Assembly (NCBI GenBank): GCA_026129405.1
Contig: JAHCID010000001.1
Span: 62,001 to 126,000, forward strand
Reading direction: 5' to 3'
From: a bacterium
GTDB lineage: Bacteria; Desulfobacterota; Binatia; DP-6
DNA: 64,000 bases
The notes below the pieces were generated by a model. That model saw only the letters and a program-made list of their open reading frames with translations. It searched no databases and was not told the origin of the DNA. Shown in pieces: positions 1 to 9,346 of the stretch. A program made the position numbers and the translations under genes. Within the stretch, counting starts at the first letter, position 1. The number at the start of each line of letters is the position of its first letter.

Positions 1-481
1 TCGGCGACGGCCCGGTCGCGCGTGCCGGCGGAACGGCGTTGGGCGGCGGGACCGTCCTCGGGCTGGGACGCCTGCTGCTCGGCGAGTCGGACTTCGCCCG
101 CATCGCCGCCCTCGCCGCCGCCGGCGACCGGCGCCGCGTCGACCTGCTGGTCGGGGACGTCTACCAGGACACCGCCAGCCCCCTCCTGCGCGAGCTGACC
201 GCGGCGAGCTTCGCGAAGGCCGGGGCCGCGCCGCGACGCGAGGACCTCGCGCACGCGCTCATGGGCCTCGTCGGCGAGAACGTCGCGCTCGTGTGCGGCG
301 GGCTCGCCCGCGCCGCCGGCATCGAGACGATCGTGTTCGGCGGCTCGACGCTCGACGGCAACCTCGCGCTCGCCACCATCGTCGGCGGCATCACGACGCT
401 CTTCGGGCATCGGCCCGTCTTCCTGCGTGAGGGCGCGTTCTGCGGCGCGCTCGGCGCAGCCGCGCTGGCGGCGGAGGACGC

Positions 482-485
<4 letters not shown>
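1..485 (+). CDS. coaW: Type II pantothenate kinase, C-terminal part (5' end outside window)
   Basis: The protein would phosphorylate pantothenate, the first step of coenzyme A synthesis, in the cytoplasm. The open frame enters from the left edge (first full codon at base 3) and reads GGTALGGGTVLGL, matching the GGT-x-GGG-T glycine-rich segment of the acetate/sugar kinase-Hsc70 fold in type II (Fumble-like) PanK. It is followed by the family's DLLVGDVY segment and, near the end, FGGSTLDGN and a GALGAAALA tail. About 160 residues are visible of a usual 260 to 380, so the N-terminal half lies upstream. A TTG at 39 is not a credible start because homology continues before it. The stop overlaps the next start as ATGA. 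Type II PanKs are usually insensitive to CoA feedback; that is family knowledge. Confidence 0.75.
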
Positions 486-1656
<1,171 letters not shown>

Positions 1657-1672
<16 letters not shown>

Positions 1673-2586
1673 TCCCGCCGCCACTGCCGGGCGACCACGC
1701 GCACGCCCCGCGCGCGCCAGAACCGCGCCGCCGCGACGTTGCCGGCGTGCACGTGCAGGGTCACGTGCCGGTAGCCGATCGCGCCGGCCCAGCCGAGCGC
1801 CTCGGCGAGCAGCGCGGCGGCCACGCCACGGCCGCGTGCGGCGGGTGCGACGACGAGATCGGGCACGTGGATCGCGTCGGCGGGCGCGTGCAGCGGCGAG
1901 ACGACCGTGCCCGGAGGTTGCAGCACCACCATGCCGAGCGCGACGCCGTCGACGAGCGCGAGCCACACGCCGGTACGCAGGTCGGCGAGGCGCACGCGCT
2001 GTCGGGCGCGCTCGGCCCCGGCGTCGGGCACGCCGAGCGACGCGTGCTCGGCGCGCAGCATGGCCGCCAGCCCGAGCACGGCCTCGAGGTCCTCCGCGCC
2101 CGCCTGGCGGATCGCCAGCCCGGGTGCGCGGTCGCCGAGCGCGAGCGGCAGCCGCGCGACGCCGACGTCCAGCAGCGGCTCGAAGCCCACGGCGGCGACC
2201 GCGGCGTTGCCCGCCGCGTCGTGGACGCCGACCTGTACGTGCCGCTCGCCGGCGTCGTCCCACGCCGCGAGCAGCGCCGCGAGCGCCGCAGAGTCCGTCG
2301 CCGCATGGGCCGTGGCGGCTACGAACGTCGCGGGCGGCCGCCCCGGTCCGGCGAGGGCCGGCGCGACGACGAGGAGCCCCGCCACGACGCCGTCGATCTC
2401 TGCCACCCGCCCGACGGCGCCGCGCCAGGCGAGCGTCGCCTCGACCAGCGCCCGGGCGCGGCCGTCGTCCGCCGGACCGGCAGGCAAGAGCGGCTCCGCG
2501 CGCCGCTCGGTCGCGTGCCGCGCCGCGAGCAGCCGCGCGACCGGCGCGACGTCGGCGGGAGCGATCGGGCGCACGCGGACCGTCAT
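1657..2586 (-). CDS. Tandem GNAT-family N-acetyltransferase
   Basis: A 309-residue protein with two GNAT-like halves. The C-terminal half carries the acetyl-CoA loop as VAPAARGRGVAAALL (the R/Q-x-x-G-x-G/A pattern) followed by HVTLHVHAGN and ARFWRARG, typical of a GNAT beta4-beta5-alpha4 core. The N-terminal half (about residues 1-140) has the same topology but no intact acetyl-CoA loop, so it is probably a degenerate copy. The ATG at 2586 begins MTVRVRP, the usual opening beta strand of GNAT proteins; longer upstream frames have no homology. The substrate is unknown. It is transcribed against the channel gene and divergently from the DUF1214 gene. Confidence 0.75.
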
Positions 2587-2703
2587 CGGCACGGCAGGGC
2601 ATAGCCCCGCCGTGCGCCCCCGGCGAGCACCGGACGGCACCCCGCTCCGACGGCTCGCCCGGCGACGGCTGCGTCGGGGACCTGGGCGTGCTTTGTGTCG
2701 GCG

Positions 2704-3294
2704 ATGCGATCGCGATGGGGACTCGTCGTCAAGGTGCTGGCCACCGCCGCCGCCGCGCTGATCCTGGGCGTCGGCTCCGCACTGCGCACCGTGCGCGCCC
2801 AGGTCGAGGCGCACGCGCTCGCCAACGGCCCCTGGCGCACCAGCGCCGACATCGGCGCCGCGAGCGCCGATCCGTCGCTGCGGGCGGTCGTGGCGCTCAC
2901 CGGGCTGCTGGCCCTGAACCGCAGCGAGACCGTCTACTACACCGCGACCACGGACGAGGCCGGCGCGCCGCTGCGCTCCGGATGCCGCTATCGCATCGAG
3001 GGTACGGATCCGCCCGCGCGCTGGTGGTCGATCACCGCCTACGCCGCCGACAGCTACCTGATTCCCAACCCGCAGCACGCTTACTCGGTCGACCGCACGC
3101 GCGCCGAGCGCGCACCCGACGGCCGCTTCACGATCCGCGTCGGCGGCGCGCCGGCGCCGGCGAACTGGATCGCGACCGGGCCGCCGGGCGAGCCCATCTC
3201 GCTCACCTTGCGCCTCTACCAGCCGGACGCGAGCGTGGCCGACGACCTCGTCGGGACGCCGCTGCCGGCGATCCACGCCGAGGGCTGCGCGTGA
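2704..3294 (+). CDS. DUF1214 domain-containing protein
   Basis: About 196 residues with an N-terminal hydrophobic helix (residues about 6-25) acting as signal anchor, so most of the protein is outside the cytoplasm. The body matches DUF1214: ETVYYTATTDEAG near the middle, the RWWSITAYA strand, then an Asn-Pro-containing turn and the NWIATGP-PGEPISLTLRLYQPD end that is characteristic of the family. Function is unknown; DUF1214 and DUF1254 are commonly paired or fused. A GTG at 2695 in the same frame is an alternative start. The stop overlaps the following DUF1254 gene as GTGA, so the two are probably translated together. Confidence 0.75.
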   Translation: MRSRWGLVVKVLATAAAALILGVGSALRTVRAQVEAHALANGPWRTSADIGAASADPSLRAVVALTGLLALNRSETVYYTATTDEAGAPLRSGCRYRIEGTDPPARWWSITAYAADSYLIPNPQHAYSVDRTRAERAPDGRFTIRVGGAPAPANWIATGPPGEPISLTLRLYQPDASVADDLVGTPLPAIHAEGCA

Positions 3295-3818
3295 GGCGCG
3301 CGCTGCCCTGGATCCTCGCCGCGCTGGTCGGCGCGGCCGTCGTCCACACGCTCACCATCCGGCTCCTGCCGTGGGCGATCATGCGCTACACCATGCGGAT
3401 CATGGCGCACGCGGGCGGCCCGAACCACGCCGTGCACCCGCCGCGTGTCGACGCGACCGCGCGCGCCGTCGTGCGGCCGAGCCCCGACCTGCTCTACTCC
3501 GCGTGCACGTTCGACGTGTCCGGCGGGCCCGTACACGTGACCGCCGAGGTCCCGCGCGACACCTACTGGTCGATCTCGATGTTCGCCGCCGACACGGACA
3601 ACTTCTTCGTCCTGAGCGACCGCCAGGCGAACGGCGACCGCGTCGACGTCGTGGTCGCCGCGCCCGGCGCCGCCGTGACGCTACCGCCGGGCGCGGTGCG
3701 CGTCGACGTGCCCACCACCCGCGGGGTGATCCTCGAGCGCACGCTGGTGATCGACGAGGCACGCCTGCCGGAGCTCGACGCGGTCCGCCGCCGCTTCACC
3801 TGCGCGCCGCTGGCGTGA
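3291..3818 (+). CDS. DUF1254 domain-containing protein (short form)
   Basis: A 175-residue partner of the preceding DUF1214 protein. A GTG start sits within the previous stop codon. Residues 1-25 form a hydrophobic signal anchor (ALPWILAALVGAAVV). The rest carries DUF1254 features: PSPDLLYSACTFDVSGGPV, then a DTYWSISMFAADTDNFFV strand pair. In many bacteria DUF1254 and DUF1214 are one roughly 450-residue protein; here they are two small coupled proteins with the DUF1214 unit first, which suggests a heterodimer. No catalytic residues are known for the family, so no reaction is proposed. Confidence 0.75.
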   Translation: MRRALPWILAALVGAAVVHTLTIRLLPWAIMRYTMRIMAHAGGPNHAVHPPRVDATARAVVRPSPDLLYSACTFDVSGGPVHVTAEVPRDTYWSISMFAADTDNFFVLSDRQANGDRVDVVVAAPGAAVTLPPGAVRVDVPTTRGVILERTLVIDEARLPELDAVRRRFTCAPLA

Positions 3819-3856
3819 GCCGCGGCCGCCGCGCGGCGCGACGCCGAGGTGGTCGC

Positions 3857-5392
3857 TCAGTACCGTGCCGCCGCCCGAGCCTGCCGGCGCGGCGGCCGGC
3901 AGGCGAAGCTCGCCGCGGCGTCGATGCTGCCGCGCCGGTCCCAGCGCGCCACCTCGGGCCACGGGCACAGTGGACGCGTGCGGTCGACGACGCCGTCCGT
4001 GGCGTGGGACGCCACCAGCCGCGCCGGCGCCGTGCCCTGCTCCACCCACGCCTCGAGCGCGCCGATCGCGTCGAAGCTGTTCGGACCGGGACCGCCGGCA
4101 CAGTGCTGCATCCCCGGCGCGAGGAAGAGCCGCGCGAAGGCACGCGTGCGCTTGCGGCCGCCCATGCGCCGCACCATCCGCTGCCAGTACTCGACGGTCG
4201 CCGTCGCCGGGATCGCGGAGTCGCTCCAGCCGTGGAACGCGAGCAGCCGGCCGCCCCGGGCGCGGAACGCGCGCAGGTCGGGATCGACCGCATCCATCAC
4301 CGGACCGAGCTTCGCCTCGGTGCGGGCGACGTCGCGGTCGAAATCGAACCGGCGCCAGTCCCAGGTCGCGTCCTCGAACACGAGGAAGCGGAAGAAGGCG
4401 TCCTGGATGAAGTGCGCGATGCCGGGCAGCTCGCCGACCAGCCACGTCTCCCACCCCCCGATGCTCGGCTCGCTGATCGGGCCGGGCTCGTCCCCGCTGC
4501 CCAGCTCGCCGCCGGGCGGATAGCCGGGATAGATGCGACGTCCCTTCGACGTACGCGGGCCGTCGTAGAGCTTCGCGAGCGCGGCGATCTGCGCGTCGGT
4601 GAGACAGGCGTCGGTCTCGGCGCCGGCGCAGCGCAGCACCTGCGGCTGGAAGCGGCAGCGCAGCGGGTCGGACACGAGGCCGTCGGTCAGGCCGTCGCGG
4701 GCGTCGCACCGTGCGAGCACCGCGGCGGCGAGCGCCGGGACCTTCGCGCCCGGGATGCGGCTCGCCGGGTCGTCGTGCACCGCCTGCGACACCCAGTTGC
4801 CGAGCGACGTCAGGCGCGTCATGTGCGCCGCCGGCGCGCCGGCGACGATGCCGTCGAAGTCGTCGGGATAGCGCTGCGCCGCGACCAGCGCCTGACGTCC
4901 GCCGGTGGAGCAGCCGGCGAAGTAGCTCCGGGCGGGCGCGGTGCCGTAGTACGCGGCGACGAGCGCCTTCGCGACGACGGTCGTCACGTGGATCGCGCGG
5001 TGGCCGAAGTCCTCGACCAGGTCGGGGCGGCCGACGGCCCAGGCGCCCTCGATGGGACTGCCCACGTGCCCCGTATCGGTGCTCGCGCTGGCGTAGCCAC
5101 GCTCCACCGCCTTCGTCATCGCGGGCAGGTTGAGGTAGCCGGCGAGCGCGCCGTTGCCGACACCGAGGTACTTGCCGTTCCACGCGTCGGGCAGCCACAC
5201 CTGGAACTGCACCTGCGGCGCGATCACGCCGGCGACGCGGCAATGGGCGGTACCCGCGGGACGCTCGGCCGCCGTGATCGTCGTGTCCGGCAGCACGAGC
5301 ATGGCCAGCGCCTCGCACGACGCCGCGTGCGCCGCCGGCACGGCGGCGAGACCGAGGAGAAGCGTCGTCAGACGGATCGGGAGTCGTCGCAT
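3857..5392 (-). CDS. Tannase/feruloyl esterase family protein, secreted
   Basis: A 511-residue serine esterase that would hydrolyse ester bonds of gallate, ferulate or related aromatic esters outside the cytoplasm. A signal peptide ending near Ala-His-Ala covers residues 1 to about 24. The catalytic set is visible: the nucleophile in GCSTGGRQ, the acid in HGWSDSAIP and the histidine in GMQHCAGG. The Cys just before the Ser and the Cys just after the His are both present; these form the CS-D-HC disulfide arrangement that defines this family. A calcium-loop-like Cys/Asp-rich segment (CDARDGLTDG) is also present. The ATG at 5392 was chosen over one 13 codons upstream because the signal peptide begins there. 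Substrate cannot be assigned. Confidence 0.85.
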   Translation of the reverse strand: MRRLPIRLTTLLLGLAAVPAAHAASCEALAMLVLPDTTITAAERPAGTAHCRVAGVIAPQVQFQVWLPDAWNGKYLGVGNGALAGYLNLPAMTKAVERGYASASTDTGHVGSPIEGAWAVGRPDLVEDFGHRAIHVTTVVAKALVAAYYGTAPARSYFAGCSTGGRQALVAAQRYPDDFDGIVAGAPAAHMTRLTSLGNWVSQAVHDDPASRIPGAKVPALAAAVLARCDARDGLTDGLVSDPLRCRFQPQVLRCAGAETDACLTDAQIAALAKLYDGPRTSKGRRIYPGYPPGGELGSGDEPGPISEPSIGGWETWLVGELPGIAHFIQDAFFRFLVFEDATWDWRRFDFDRDVARTEAKLGPVMDAVDPDLRAFRARGGRLLAFHGWSDSAIPATATVEYWQRMVRRMGGRKRTRAFARLFLAPGMQHCAGGPGPNSFDAIGALEAWVEQGTAPARLVASHATDGVVDRTRPLCPWPEVARWDRRGSIDAAASFACRPPRRQARAAARY

Positions 5393-5432
5393 GCCGGTCG
5401 ATTCCTCGCCGATGCGGGCGCGTCGGCGCAAG

Positions 5433-7088
5433 TCAACGCGTCAGCAGCATGCAGCCCGCGATCGGGCCGCCGCCGTTCGCGACCGCGACGACCTCGCAGT
5501 CGGCCACCTGCCGCGGCCCGGCCTCGCCGCGCAGCTGGCGCACGGCTTCGGCGAGGAAGCCGAAGCCGTGGAGGCGGCCGCCGGAGAGCTGGCCGCCCCA
5601 GGTGTTGAACGGGAGCGCACCGCCGAGGGACAGCGTGTCGCCCTCGACGAAGCGGCCGCCCTCGCCGTGCGGGCAGAAGCCGAGCGCCTCGATCCAGGCG
5701 AGGGCGAGGAAGCTGAAGCCGTCATAGAGCTGCGCGCAGTCGACGTCGGCCGGCCGGAGCTCCGTGCGCGTCCACAGCTGTGCGGCGGCGTCGCGCGCGG
5801 CCATGGTCGTCAGGTCCTGCCACTGGTCCCAGCTGGGGCGCGAGCGCATGGCGGTGCCGACGGCGTTCACGCGCACCGCCGGCTTCGGAAGGTCGCGCGC
5901 GACGTCGGCGTGCGACACGACGAGCGCCGTCGAGCCGTCGCAGGGCGCGTCGCAGTCGAAGAGCCCGAACGGCCAGCTGACCAGGCGGGCGGCGAGGTAA
6001 TCGTCGAGCGACATCGGGTCGCGATAGATCGCGTCGGGGTTCCATCCGGCGTGCCGGCGCGCGGTGGTGGCGATCTGCGCCAGCTGCTCGCGCGTGGTGC
6101 CGAACTCGTGCATGTGGCGCACGCACATCGCCGCGATCCAGTTCGCCGCCGACATCGCGCCGTAGGGGATCAGGTACTGGCCGAAGCCGGGGATCTCGCG
6201 CGAGCCCGCGCCGATGCCGCGGCGGCCCATGCCCGCGGCCGCGCTCGCCTCGCTGACGGTGCGGTAGACGAGCACGTGGCGCGCGAGGCCGGCCGCGACG
6301 GCGAGCGTCGCCGCGATCACCGCGCCGAGCTGCCCCGGCACCTCGATGCCGCCGTGGTGCCACGTGCACGAGAGGCCGAGCGCGTCCTGCACGTCGATCA
6401 CGCCCGGTCCCGCGAAGCCGGCGGGCCCCGCGACCATCGCGCCCGGGTACGACGCGATGCCGTCGATCGCGTCGGGCTCGAGCCCCGCGTCGGCGATCGC
6501 GCGCAGCGCGGCCTCGACGGTGAGATCCATGTCGGTGCGCATGAGGCGGCGGCCGATCGCCGACTGGCCGACGCCGGCGATGATCGCGCGCCGCTCGAGG
6601 CGCTCGGCTTCCCCGATCCGGCGCAGCGGATGCGCCGCGACCCGAGCCGTGTCGGTGACCAGCGGCACGTGCGTCGGCGGCGGCGTGACCGGCTCGTCGG
6701 CCGGCGCGAACACGGGCAGCGCGACCTCGTCGGACGCCTCGCGGAAGCGCACGCGCACGGGCATGCCGACGTAGACGTCCTCGGGTGCGCAGTCGACGAC
6801 GTTGCTCGTGAGACGCAGGTTCTCCTGCTCGACGAGCGCGACGACCGCGACCACGTACGGCACCTCGAGCCCGGGCATCCAGACCTGATGGTTGATCGTA
6901 TAGGTCCACACGACGCCGTCGCCCGAGAGCACCTCGGGCCGCACGTCGCGGCCGCGGCAGCGCGCGCACACCGGGCGCGCGGGATGGATCCACCAGCCGC
7001 ACGTCTGGCAGCGCGCCATCTCGAGGCGCCCCGCGCGGGCGGCGCGCCAGTAGAATTCGCTGTCGGGCTCGAGGGCGGGCAGCGGCAT
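5433..7088 (-). CDS. DUF35/OB-fold and thiolase-like lipid-transfer fusion protein
   Basis: One polypeptide of 551 residues joins two modules that are normally separate subunits. The N-terminal part has a rubredoxin-like zinc ribbon, CQTCGWW...CARCRG, followed by an OB-fold (DUF35, about residues 60-125). From about residue 155 to the end runs a non-decarboxylating thiolase/SCP-x lipid-transfer fold with ARDAAAQLW, CAQLYDGFSF, FCPHGEGGRF and the glycine-rich ANGGGPIAGC end. In actinobacterial sterol side-chain degradation a DUF35 protein and an Ltp thiolase form a retro-aldolase complex; this fusion could act similarly on a CoA-bound substrate, which is inference. The start at 7088 (MPLPALEP) is preferred to one at 7136. 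Confidence 0.8.
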   Translation of the reverse strand: MPLPALEPDSEFYWRAARAGRLEMARCQTCGWWIHPARPVCARCRGRDVRPEVLSGDGVVWTYTINHQVWMPGLEVPYVVAVVALVEQENLRLTSNVVDCAPEDVYVGMPVRVRFREASDEVALPVFAPADEPVTPPPTHVPLVTDTARVAAHPLRRIGEAERLERRAIIAGVGQSAIGRRLMRTDMDLTVEAALRAIADAGLEPDAIDGIASYPGAMVAGPAGFAGPGVIDVQDALGLSCTWHHGGIEVPGQLGAVIAATLAVAAGLARHVLVYRTVSEASAAAGMGRRGIGAGSREIPGFGQYLIPYGAMSAANWIAAMCVRHMHEFGTTREQLAQIATTARRHAGWNPDAIYRDPMSLDDYLAARLVSWPFGLFDCDAPCDGSTALVVSHADVARDLPKPAVRVNAVGTAMRSRPSWDQWQDLTTMAARDAAAQLWTRTELRPADVDCAQLYDGFSFLALAWIEALGFCPHGEGGRFVEGDTLSLGGALPFNTWGGQLSGGRLHGFGFLAEAVRQLRGEAGPRQVADCEVVAVANGGGPIAGCMLLTR

Positions 7089-7139
7089 GAACGGATGCAC
7101 GCCGCAGATATCCTCTGCCCGCCCGTCGCGGGGCAACCG

Positions 7140-7358
7140 CTACGCGCGCCGCGGGCTCGCGCGCAGGGTCACCGTCGTGCGACGCCGCGGCGGCGGCCGG
7201 CGCCGCTCCGCGGTGCCCACGACGACGGCAGCCGCGAGCCCCAGCACGAGCACCGCGAACGCGGCGCAGAGGCCCGACACGTCGAGCACCAGCCCGGGCC
7301 CCATGCCCGGCGCCGGCGGAACGGCCAGCGGGATCAGCCCTGACGGAACCGGCACCAT
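7140..7358 (-). CDS. Small hypothetical membrane protein
   Basis: A possible 72-residue protein with one strong hydrophobic segment (about residues 25-45, rich in Val, Leu and Ala) and a very basic C-terminal tail of Arg and Pro, giving an N-out, C-in single-pass topology. It lies between the DUF35-thiolase gene and the DAHP-synthase-like gene on the same strand. I recognise no family. An ATG at 7406 in the same frame would lengthen it by 16 residues. In DNA this rich in GC, chance open frames are common, so it is a weak call supported only by the membrane segment and position. Confidence 0.3.
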   Translation of the reverse strand: MVPVPSGLIPLAVPPAPGMGPGLVLDVSGLCAAFAVLVLGLAAAVVVGTAERRRPPPRRRTTVTLRASPRRA

Positions 7359-7422
7359 CGTCCCAACCTCCTGCCCCCCGACCCCCTCGGGTCGGAGACG
7401 GAGCAAGGGACGTGCCGCCGGT

Positions 7423-8556
7423 TCAGCTCTTGAAGAAGCGCGTCTTGTCCTCGTCCATGCGCGCCAGATAGGCCTTCTCGACGGCGGCGGACGGGAGGTA
7501 CGACGCGTCGAGCGTGCGACGCAGGTCCCACGCCGCCTTCGACGCCGCGACCAGCGCCACGAGCTGCTCCTTGAAGAGCCCCTGGTGGCCGTCGGACTTG
7601 GCGATCAGCGGGTTCGGGTGCGCCTCGACGAGGACGATCGACGCGCCGGCCATGATGCCCGAGAGCGTCGCGGGGTGGACGAGGTCGCGCACGCCGGTCG
7701 CGTGCGACGAGTCGACGGCGATCGGCAGGCCCGAGAGCTGGTAGCGGAACGCGGCGATGGAGCCGACGTCGAGCGTGTTGCGCGTGTAGCGGTTGGCGCT
7801 GGCGATGCCGCGCTCGCAGAGGATCACGTTCTCCTTGCCGGTCGACATCATGCGCTCGACCCACAGAAGGTAGGCCTCGGTGTCGAGCGAGTTGCCGCGC
7901 TTGTGGATCACCGGCAGCGGTGTCGTGCGCAGGCGGTTCAGGAGCGCCTGGTTCTTCGAGTTGGGCTCGCCGATCTGCAGGCAGTCGATGCCCGTGTCCT
8001 CGAACAGCGGCACGTCGGCCTGGTCGAGGATCTCGACGACGGTCGGCAGGCCGAACTCCTTGCCGGCCTTCGCGATCAGCGAGAGGCCCTTCTTGAGGGC
8101 TTCGCTGTCGTCGGCGCCGAGCCCCTCCCAGCCGCTGTACGGGCTGGAGCGGTACTTGACGACGCCGCCGCGCAGCGCGTGCGCGCCCGCCTCCTTCACC
8201 ATCTGCGCCGCGGCCATGATCTGCTTCTCGCTCTCGACGGAGCAGGGGCCGGAGATGAAGACGAGGTCGCCGCCGCCGCACACCACGTCGCCGATCTTCA
8301 CCGTCTGGTGGATCGGCCGCTCGGGCGTGCCCTTCTGCGCGGCGCGCTTGTAGGCGCGCGAGATCGGGATCAGCTGCTCGACGCCCGCCAGCTCGGCGAT
8401 CTCACCCTGCGGCAGCTTCGAGATGTCGCCGTAGACCCCGATCAGCGTGATGGCCTCGCCGACCATCTTGCCGGTCTTGAAGCCCAGGTCGTGCAGCTTG
8501 GACTCGACGGTCTGGACCTCATCGGAGGTGGCATCGGGGCGCATCTTGACGAGCAT
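7423..8556 (-). CDS. aroF: DAHP synthase-like enzyme (type I-beta) with ferredoxin-like N-terminal domain
   Basis: A 377-residue protein resembling 3-deoxy-D-arabino-heptulosonate 7-phosphate synthase, which condenses PEP and erythrose 4-phosphate at the start of the shikimate pathway. An ACT/ferredoxin-like regulatory domain covers about residues 1-70 and a TIM barrel the rest. Metal ligands are kept: Cys in GPCSVE, His in DSSHATG, Glu in EAHPNP and Asp in KSDGHQ. Substrate-binding motifs differ from the usual: KPRTSPYS reads KYRSSPYS, QIGARN reads QIGEPN and DPSH reads DSSH. The start at 8556 follows an AAGGAGA Shine-Dalgarno sequence. It may be a true but divergent AroF or a paralogue with another sugar phosphate substrate; the symbol is tentative. 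Confidence 0.7.
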   Translation of the reverse strand: MLVKMRPDATSDEVQTVESKLHDLGFKTGKMVGEAITLIGVYGDISKLPQGEIAELAGVEQLIPISRAYKRAAQKGTPERPIHQTVKIGDVVCGGGDLVFISGPCSVESEKQIMAAAQMVKEAGAHALRGGVVKYRSSPYSGWEGLGADDSEALKKGLSLIAKAGKEFGLPTVVEILDQADVPLFEDTGIDCLQIGEPNSKNQALLNRLRTTPLPVIHKRGNSLDTEAYLLWVERMMSTGKENVILCERGIASANRYTRNTLDVGSIAAFRYQLSGLPIAVDSSHATGVRDLVHPATLSGIMAGASIVLVEAHPNPLIAKSDGHQGLFKEQLVALVAASKAAWDLRRTLDASYLPSAAVEKAYLARMDEDKTRFFKS

Positions 8557-8702
8557 CGGTGCGGGATCTCCTTGGGCCGGCCGGGGCCGGACCGGCCATG
8601 GAAACCCCACGACGCCCGGCGGGTCAAGGGGCGGCTGCGGGGTTCGCGGTGCTCCGCGCCAGCCTTGTCGCCGTCGCCGCCCGGGCGTAGCGTCCCCCTG
8701 CG

Positions 8703-9299
8703 ATGGATACGGCGACCCGCCCCGCGCCCGGCTACGCCGGGCTGCGCATGACCGCCGACGAGTACCTCGCCCTCCCCCCGGACGGCGAGCGCTACGAGCT
8801 GGTGGAAGGGGTGGTGGTGATGTCGCCGAGCCCGGTCCTGCGCCACCAGGCGGTGTCGGGAGAGGTGTTCTTCCAGCTCCAGGCGTACCTGCGCTCCAAC
8901 CCCATCGGCTTCGCGTTCTTCGAGGTCGACGTGCGCCTTGGTCGCGGCGTCGGCGGCCGCGACCTCGTCTTCCGGCCCGACCTGATCTACGTGCGGCGGG
9001 AGCGGTTCGCCGTCCTGCCCGCCTACGTCACCGGGGCCCCGGACGTCGCCTGCGAGGTCGTCTCGCCCGGCTACCGGCGCTACGACCGCGAGACCAAGCG
9101 CACCGAGTACGAGCGCCACGGCGTCCTCGAGTACTGGCTCTTCGACCCCGAGGACGCGACGACCCAGCTCTGGCGCCTCGAGGACGGCCGCTACATCGAC
9201 GTCACCCCGCCGGGCGACGCCTACCCGAGCGCCGCCGTGCCCGGGTTCGTGCTCGACCTCGCCCCCGTCCGGGCCCTGCTCCCGGAGCTTTCGGTCTAG
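8703..9299 (+). CDS. Uma2 family (DUF820) PD-(D/E)XK-like protein
   Basis: A 198-residue protein of the Uma2 family, which has a restriction-endonuclease-like fold but no settled function. The family pattern is complete: MTADEYLALP at the N-terminus, a YELVEGVVV strand, FRPDLIYVRRER carrying the conserved Asp, DVACEVVSPG with the conserved Glu, and TKRTEYERHGVLEYWLFDPE with the conserved Lys. It stands alone between a divergently transcribed aroF-like gene and the FGGY kinase. Uma2 genes are abundant and often multicopy in some phyla; a truncated relative occurs near 32.2 kb in this window. Confidence 0.85.
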   Translation: MDTATRPAPGYAGLRMTADEYLALPPDGERYELVEGVVVMSPSPVLRHQAVSGEVFFQLQAYLRSNPIGFAFFEVDVRLGRGVGGRDLVFRPDLIYVRRERFAVLPAYVTGAPDVACEVVSPGYRRYDRETKRTEYERHGVLEYWLFDPEDATTQLWRLEDGRYIDVTPPGDAYPSAAVPGFVLDLAPVRALLPELSV

Positions 9300-9346
9300 C
9301 CTGCCGTTGCGCCTCCCGGGCCGTTCGCCATAGACCAGGCCCGCCC

